Shown here: piece by piece, positions 58,064-64,000 of the stretch | How positions within the stretch are numbered: the first letter of the stretch is position 1 | How the letters are laid out: each line of letters begins with the position of its first letter | The notes under the pieces: generated by a model | What the model saw: only the letters and a program-made list of their open reading frames with translations | Told to the model about the DNA's origin: nothing | Databases searched by the model: none | Assembly (NCBI GenBank): GCA_034766995.1 | Contig: CM068313.1 | Span: 52,777,275 to 52,841,274, forward strand | Direction of reading: 5' to 3' | Source of the DNA: Acanthacorydalis orientalis | Lineage: Eukaryota > Arthropoda > Insecta > Megaloptera > Corydalidae | Length of the DNA stretch: 64,000 nt | Translations under genes and position numbers: made by a program

Positions 58064-59214
58064 AGGTTTTCCAATAAGGATGCATTTTTTTAATTTGCAA
58101 TAACGCAGATTTTTAGTTGAAATTTTAAGTTTCTTTATTATAAATAATAGTTGGGGGTGTGCCATTTTTAAATAAAAAATAATATCGTTTAAGTGACTGC
58201 CGCATTTTTTCTTACATGTAACCATTATTTTGTTAAAATTTTCAATAACATCCCTACACAACTGGGGCTCATAGTTTAACGGTGTTAACTCTCCCTATGG
58301 CCAATTTATGTCTCCATTTCTGGAAATAGCGAGACCAGAAAATTTCGTCCTGGATAAATCAATTGTTCCACCAGCTATGTGGCTTGTTACATCGTCCTGC
58401 TAGAACTGCATGTCCTCCAGATCAATATTATCCAATTCTTCCCACAAAAAAATTATCATGTTTCGGTATTTTTCGGTAGAGTAGTCGCTTTACCAACCTT
58501 ATTCTCAAAAAAGTAAGTATCAATGACTCCATTGGACTAAATTGCACATTAAACAGTCACTCTTTCTATATGCAGTGACTTGTAATAATTACCCTGGTAT
58601 TTTCTTTACCCCATATTCGTCAGTTTTGTGTAGCTAATGTTTGAAATGAGTCTCATCACTAAGGATGACTTTTTTTTAGAAAACTGTTATTCTAATATAC
58701 AATTAACAAAGCTCTGACGCAGTAAATGATCTTCTGGCTTCAATTCTTGTAGTAATTGAACCTTATAAGCCTTCAGCAATTAATCTTTATGCGAAATACG
58801 CCATGTGGTCATCTGCGAAAGGTCCAATTGTTGTGAATATCATAGAATTGAGATTTCTGGTTATTCCAATTCACTTTCTTGAACCAAGTCAATATTTTCT
58901 TTAGAACGAGCTCTGCGACCACGTATTGATGTTTCTTTATCTTTAACTGATCCAGTCTCTTCAAATTTACTCATTAATAAAAGAATAGTTAATGGAGATA
59001 GAAGAGTATATCGAGAATAAATATCGTGTAATTTACGAAATGTATTTTTTTAGAATGACCATTTTCATTATACAATTGTTTTAATTCAATGCCCTGTTTT
59101 GTTGTATACGAAGCTATACCTAAAAAGAGCAATGTTAAATCTTAACAACTGCCAATTTAAAATCTGTGAAATATAACTTCTTAAAAAGTTTCGTCCCTAT
59201 TGGAAACCATTTGT
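58064..59214 (-). mobile_element. IS630/Tc1-type (DDE_3) transposon remnant
   Basis: The left end reads AGGTTTTCCAATAAGGATGC after TA, and the right end, inverted, AATGGTTTCCAATAGGGACG. The right boundary is accurate to a few bases. A degenerate transposase reads on the minus strand. A separate copy of the same right end lies near 59350-59397. Confidence 0.7.
58150..58990 (-). pseudogene. DDE_3 (IS630/Tc1-type) transposase remnant
   Basis: Minus-strand blocks are KFEETGSVKDKETSIRGRRA, then SQQLDLSQMTTWRISHKD, LKAYKVQLLQELKPEDHLLR, a shifted VIDTYFFENKVGKATT, ELDNIDLEDMQF and CRDVIENFNKIMVTCKKKCG. The order (RRxVxKFEETGSVxDKxxxGR, SxxTxxRILRKDLxLKAYKVQLxQELKPxDHxxR, GVIGPYFFEN, ELDDxDLxxxxFQQDGA) is that of invertebrate Tc1-like DDE_3 transposases. 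Stops and frameshifts are frequent. Confidence 0.75.
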
Positions 59215-59400
59215 ATGTACTGAAAAATGCTTAAAATATCGGTATTTTGTTTTTTTTTTGCAATACTTCAACATAACTAATTTATATAAATTTGATAAAC
59301 CGAATTTCTCTACTAGTAAAAAAAATACAGCTGTCAGTTTGACATCTGTGGCATATAGTCTCTTAAGAAAATGCGTCCCTATTGAAAACCCTTTATGTTC
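59215..59400. mobile_element. Second end of the DDE_3 element family
   Basis: TTAAGAAAATGCGTCCCTAT and TGAAAACCCTTT at about 59362-59397 repeat the terminus at 59185-59214. It may be a solo end or a tiny MITE using that end. Confidence 0.5.
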
Positions 59401-60068
59401 AAACTGTAACTCAGGCGAAGTAGATGACTTTCATCACAAAACACCTGCCCGTCCTTTACATAAATTTTTTACAACAGAGAGTTAATTCTAAAATAACTGG
59501 ATGAAAAATGTAACAACAACAATGTCCATATGTACATCTTGTTTAACATTTGTAAGAAGAAAATTGATAATATCTACTATCTTATCATTTCGATATTAAA
59601 AACTTGAAATATAAACATGAAAGAATAACAAATCCTATTCAACACATTCGCATGTCTGTTATTATATACGAACTACCTAACTGAAAACGTTTGATTGCTC
59701 GAATAAGATATTTTGTGTATCATAATAAATATGCAAGTGTTTAGGATGTATTCTTTTTTTCTTTTTCTTCATAATAAAAACACACATTTCTCGTCACTTT
59801 GTCCGCAACGTGGCCGTCTATCGCTATCTAGTGGATGTGTTGTGAAAGGAAATTTTCACAATGAATAGGTTTTAAGTTTAATTCATTAAGTTTCGTTCTT
59901 AGGTATATTTTATGTTTAAATATATTATGTTGTAAAAATCAATATATATATATTTTATTTTCATGTTTCTTTCTATTTTTCCATCAATTTTGTCGGGCTA
60001 TATACTAGTTAGTAAATAAGAGACTGCAATTAAATAATTATTTAGTTGGATGTTATGTAAGGATTCTT
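59401..60068. other. Intergenic, no recognised feature
   Basis: No element ends noticed. A GC-richer patch near 59800 (CCGCAACGTGGCCGTCTATC) has no open frame. Confidence 0.4.
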
Positions 60069-60115
60069 ATATATATATATATGTATATGTATATGTATGT
60101 ATATGTATATATACA

Positions 60116-60155
<40 letters not shown>
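60069..60155. repeat. (TA)n array with TATG/TACA interruptions
   Basis: About 85 bp of TA with regular G substitutions in its left half. Confidence 0.9.
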
Positions 60156-60157
<2 letters not shown>

Positions 60158-60612
60158 ATTATATTAGAACCATTCTCGTATAATGAATATTTTATTCTAA
60201 ATACAGTAGATTAGTTACTTATATCGTAAAATAAACTGCATATCACAATGCCGCTGTTTACTGTTACCAGCAATGCAAGTGCTTCAGTGTACAATTGTTA
60301 TTATGTTTTCTTTATAATTCCGCTAATAGTACTTTAAATAGTACTTAGAAATCACAACAAATATAAGAGATATATTATAAAATTAAAAAAAAGATATATA
60401 ATATAAATATTTTCAAACCTAATGAATAGAAATATTTCTTCTCTATTTCGTGAATAAAGCTCACTGTTTATCTAATTCGTCTTCGGCTAGTAAATACTAA
60501 AATATTTATATATCATATACCAGTACATCAAAATAAAAAAATTCTAATTATTTAATCGTAAGTATTTACTCAACCTTCAACTGACTAGTATAAGGTTTCA
60601 TTTCATTTTATC
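60156..60612. other. Intergenic, no recognised feature
   Basis: AT-rich sequence without features. Confidence 0.5.
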
Positions 60613-60614
60613 TA

Positions 60615-61888
60615 TTGGTTTGGTGTAAAAGTTCGTAGTGTTATCCAATAGATGTTATTAATTGTATTTTCGTGCGCAGCTCGATTATGTGATGACTTTG
60701 TATGTGTTATTTTGACAGGTGACATTTCAACGTTCCTTTCTCTGCTCTTTTTGTGCAATTATGTGAATTTTAAGTGTTAAATTTGAAATTCAAAATGGAG
60801 GAATATAAGGTGGATTTTCGTCATTTGATGCTGTCTTATTTCTGGAGAGGAAAAAGCGTTGCAGAAACAGCAAAAAAGATATCTTCCGTTTATGGAGTAG
60901 GCGCTGTAGTTAAAAGTACTGTTCTAAAGTGGTTCGTTCCGTTCAGAGATGGAAAATTCGACCTAGAGGTTCGAGAGCGTTCCGATAGGCTTGCAGTTGT
61001 TGATACTGATAAAATTGCAACATTTATTGAAAATAATCAACGTAAGACATCGCAGAGATACTGCAAGTGTCTTATTCAAGTGTTGTGAGGCATTTGGATA
61101 CATTTGGATATGTGAATCACTATGATATTTGTGTATCTCATAATTTATCTGAATGAACTTTAATGGAACGCATTTTCATCAGTGATTTTCTCCTTAAAAG
61201 AAACCAAAACGGCCCGTGTCTGAAATGATTCATCACAGGTCGATGAAAATGGGTTGGTTATAATAAATGTGGATCGAAAAATGTCTCAGGGTAAACGAAA
61301 TGAGGCTCCGTTAGCCATCCCAAAAGCGGGTTTTCATACGAAGAAGGTGATGCTGTGTATCTGATGGGATTGGAACGGTGGTGTGTATTACGAGCTTCTC
61401 TCAAATAATCAGACGATACATTTGGGGCAGTGTTGTGCTCAACTGGACTAATTAAAAGCGGTTATCTATCAAAGTCGTCTAGAATTTGCCAACAGGAAGG
61501 GTATCGTTTTCTATCAAGACAACACTAGACCTCACGTCTATTTGCAGACCCGGCAGAAATTGGTGCAGTTTGGCTGGGACATCCTACCTCACTCGTCATA
61601 TTCATCTGATCTTGTATCTTCAGAATACAATTTGTTTCGGTCCCTATAGACTTGGCTTAATGAAAAAAACTTCATTTATCTGGAAGTAGGCTGAAACCAC
61701 CTATATCAATTCATCTCCTAGAAAGATGCCAAGTTCTGGGTCGATAGAAGTTTAAAATTACGTGAAATATAGAGAAATGTGGTGGATCAAACTGGTACAT
61801 ATGTATTGGAATAAATATATATACAAATAAGTAAACATTGCCTTTGAATTTCACCTTAAAAACGCAACGAACTTTCGTTCCAACCCAA
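60615..61888 (+). mobile_element. Full-length degenerate mariner (mellifera subfamily-like)
   Basis: TA flanks both ends (60613-60614 and 61889-61890). The termini are TTGGTTTGGTGTAAAAGTTC and, inverted, TTGGGTTGGAACGAAAGTTC. Length 1274 bp is normal for a mariner. The transposase (from 60795) is broken by frameshifts. It is the closest match in the window to the older copy at 2734-3906. Confidence 0.9.
60795..61730 (+). pseudogene. Mariner transposase, broken
   Basis: From the ATG at 60795: MEEYKVDFRHLMLSYFWRGK, SVAETAKKISSVYGVGAV, VLKWFVPFRDGKFDLEVRER and DTDKIATFIENNQRKTSQ make the DNA-binding half. After frame changes the HQVDENGLV-like, NRKGIVFYQDNTRPHVY-like (second catalytic Asp) and SSEYNLF (usual SDYHLF, Asp replaced by Glu) parts follow. 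At least four frameshifts are needed to link them. Confidence 0.8.
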
Positions 61889-62126
61889 TACTACATTAAA
61901 AATTTTAAACAGTCACAATTCTTTACCAACAAAACCGTTATCAGAATTGATTTTTCAGAATCAATAGAAAAACTAATCAATAGAAAAAATACACTTATAT
62001 ATTTAGTTTAAGAGCTAACACAAATTTTAATATTCACTACCTGCTTGAAAGATGACATTAACAATGTGTAAATCTATTCCGAAAAGTTTTGTCTTAGAGA
62101 TATTTAATGGCATACTAATTCTTTAT

Positions 62127-62129
<3 letters not shown>
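61889..62129. other. Intergenic, no recognised feature
   Basis: AT-rich sequence without features. Confidence 0.5.
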
Positions 62130-62189
<60 letters not shown>

Positions 62190-62198
62190 TATATATAT
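62130..62198. repeat. (TA)n array
   Basis: TA run with one TACATATATA interruption, directly upstream of a tandem duplication. Confidence 0.9.
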
Positions 62199-62208
62199 TT
62201 ATAATGTA

Positions 62209-62505
62209 TATAATGTATTAGAGAATATAAGTGTATTTTGTAAGAGTTGTGTATGGACATTTGTTGATTTAAGTATTTTCTTTGTAAATATTTGACTGGA
62301 ATTTTTTTTCTTAAACAAAATTCTTTCGATAGATACTCATTCTTCTTATGTTTTATGTATATAATGTATTAGAAAATATAAATGTATATTGTAAGAGTTG
62401 TGTATGGGTATTTGTTGATTTAAGTATTTTCTTTGTAAATATTTGATTGGAAATTTTTCCTTCGATATCCAAAATTCATTCCATAGATACTCATTCTTCT
62501 TGTGT
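62209..62505. repeat. Tandem duplication, period about 151 bp
   Basis: TATAATGTATTAGA(G/A)AATATAA starts at 62209 and again at 62360. The two copies then share TGTAAGAGTTGTGTATGG and TTTGTTGATTTAAGTATTTT, and both end ATAGATACTCATTCTTCTT. They differ at scattered positions and by a small indel. Confidence 0.85.
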
Positions 62506-62539
62506 TATATATGTATATATATATATGTGTATACAGATG

Positions 62540-63267
62540 TGTATTTACACATAGCGGCACCTATTTCTTCCGACATCTATGTAGAAATACGATGCGGATA
62601 TGTACCACGCGCAGTTCTACATTCACAAACCGCAGCCCCTCTCTCCAATATCAAGAAAACTAGTCTTCGGCATGTCCACCTCTTTCTTCACGACGTTCTT
62701 GCATTATAGCAAACTATCGTTGTGTTCTGCGTCGCGCGCCAGTTCTGTGCCAACAATTGCTTCTTGCGGTGTGTACTGTTGTGAGTTGATTCACGCTTCG
62801 GTTGTTACATGACACCTATCTCTTGTCACTAACAACTGGCGATTTTCGTTTCGAACTTTAAGCACATTCCATACGATACATTTGATTATGGAAATTATGG
62901 ATATTTACTGAGAATAAAATACATAAATATTTTTTTATTCGATCGTTCGTGATTTTCATATATATATATATTTACATTCTATTTCTTTTTATAGAGTTCA
63001 ATAATATAATACATTTTTGTGTCGTCAAACAATCGCATCGAAGAAAACAAAACCGTGTTACATAATTACTACGACAACAGTGGTGGTGACTATAAAGGAA
63101 TACCTTTCCTATACTAGTGGTGTTACAGATAAATATTTATATTTCATATAAATATCGTGTATTTGGAACGCCTCGTTTACTGCTTTTGGATAAAACGGTG
63201 TGTGATTTGTTACGTGGACATTTACGTTTTCTAGTCATAAATGTCAGTTCTGTGCTGTTGACATTAA
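62540..63267 (+). promoter_or_regulatory. GC-richer region leading into gene C
   Basis: From about 62540 to 62870 the sequence is richer in G+C and CpG (for example CTGCGTCGCGCGCCAGTTCT near 62730) than anywhere nearby. Closer to the exon, TATAAAGG lies at 63091 and TCAGTT at 63243. This fits a promoter and 5' untranslated region, but no transcript evidence is available. The open frames of 70-88 codons here show no domain. Confidence 0.35.
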
Positions 63268-63358
63268 ATGTTCAGTATGCTGCAACCAAGGTGGGCGGGA
63301 TTAGTGATTGTTGCGCTTTTAGCGTTTGTGCAAATCTCCAGAATCGACTGTACAGATG
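63268..63358 (+). CDS. Gene C exon 1: signal peptide of a secreted or membrane protein
   Basis: ATG at 63268 is preceded in frame by TAA (63265-63267), so it is the first possible start; a second in-frame ATG follows at 63277. The exon encodes MFSMLQPRWAGLVIVALLAF then VQISRIDCTD, a typical signal peptide: short basic start, about 14 hydrophobic residues, cleavage near Cys. It ends CAGATG before the donor GTAAGC in phase 1. The remainder of the gene lies beyond the window. The family cannot be told from this exon. Confidence 0.6.
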
Positions 63359-63732
63359 GTAAGCGTGTTGATTTACTAGTTCTTATGTAATTGTAAGAGA
63401 TTAAAGTGCGAAATTCGTTCGAAAGTATTAACAGGTATCGATCGAACAAACAAATATATTGAAACGTACAAATAAAAAAATATTTTTAAACATATGTATA
63501 TATCTTATTCCGTTTTCCATGTCACTTGAACATTTTGATATGCTCATCTTCGTCAAATACTTCGATGATTAATATTTTAATCTTATTTATTTAATAAAAA
63601 AAAATGATTAGAAAAATTCGAGTTAACAAAGAGTAAGAGATAAATTATTTAATAAAGATTGCAATGTAGGCGTAACGAAGCAAGTGTTGTATAAGGTTGC
63701 TGATCGATATGTCTCATTTTAAACACGAATAT
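63359..63732 (+). other. Start of gene C intron 1, no recognised feature
   Basis: Sequence after the GTAAGC donor is AT-rich and has no second exon that I can recognise. Confidence 0.4.
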
Positions 63733-63772
<40 letters not shown>

Positions 63773-63778
63773 CATATA
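63733..63778. repeat. (TA)n array
   Basis: TA run with single G and C interruptions that ends at foldback MITE copy 4. Confidence 0.9.
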
Positions 63779-63900
63779 GGTGGTTCAATCTAGGCTTCCA
63801 CATGAAAGTATTGAAAACAATCACAAAAATTAAAAAATCATTGTTTTTAATTTTTTCGATTTTTTTCATATTTTCATATGGAAGCTTATATTGAAACATC
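63779..63900. mobile_element. Foldback MITE, copy 4 (short form)
   Basis: Starts GGTGGTTCAATCTAGGCTTC and contains CCACATGAAAGTATTGAAAA; the other half is the inverse (CATATGGAAGCTTATATTGA). 122 bp with TA arrays on both sides. It lacks the nested middle of copies 2 and 3, as does copy 1. Confidence 0.75.
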
Positions 63901-64000
63901 ATATATATATATATGTATATATATTCATTAAAAATTCATGTGTATGGAAGGATTGAATATTTTGCTAGTTTTTAAAAAAAAAAATAGATATGAAAAATAT

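Noticed and set aside
58261..58310. Possible tRNA-like sequence (GGGGCTCATAGTTTAACGG)
   Set aside because: The start looks like a tRNA acceptor/D-arm but no anticodon arm, T-arm or matching acceptor strand follows; it is part of the DDE_3 transposon.

Overview
The window looks like nuclear DNA from an insect: it is very AT-rich, has spliced genes with GT-AG introns, and carries dozens of (TA)n microsatellites (often as (TC)n(TA)n or (TA)n(TG)n compounds) plus decayed arthropod-type transposons. I see no bacterial operons, rRNA, tRNA or CRISPR. The species cannot be named from the sequence alone.

Host genes. Three can be supported. Gene A (+ strand, exons at about 13387, 20326-20541, 20603-21578, 25489-25820) predicts a secreted, Gly-rich protein of about 511 residues with x-R-P-(G/D)-(G/N/D) pentapeptide repeats. 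Gene B (- strand, exons at 39844-39827, 33762-33420, 32540-28519) predicts a secreted, His/Pro- then Asn/Ser-rich protein of about 1460 residues. They converge tail to tail, and both have a tiny first exon ending in phase 0 and a second exon that opens with Val and carries the signal-peptide core. Gene C enters at the right edge (signal-peptide exon 63268-63358, + strand). I do not recognise any of the three by name.

Layout. 1-12.5 kb: a piggyBac copy split by a non-LTR ORF1 remnant, three mariner copies, and an internally deleted piggyBac. 13.4-25.8 kb: gene A, whose introns hold a deleted mariner, an RTE 3' end, a perfect 22-bp hairpin, a piggyBac-type MITE, a hAT MITE and a HARBI1-like remnant. 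25.8-28.5 kb: a foldback MITE and a reverse transcriptase fragment cut by a hAT MITE. 28.5-39.8 kb: gene B, whose long first intron is full of MITEs. 40-62 kb: a transposon graveyard (cecropia-type mariners, Harbinger, Tigger/pogo, two nested hATs, a second piggyBac, a Tc1/IS630-type DDE_3 element, a mellifera-type mariner). 62.5-63.4 kb: a GC-richer stretch leading into gene C.

Most elements are non-autonomous or broken. TA-targeting elements repeatedly abut or sit inside TA arrays. A short foldback MITE family has four copies, three of them directly bordered by TA arrays. The clearest unfamiliar biology is the convergent A/B gene pair; the clearest unfamiliar repeats are the foldback MITE family and the recurrent deletion-derivative mariners.
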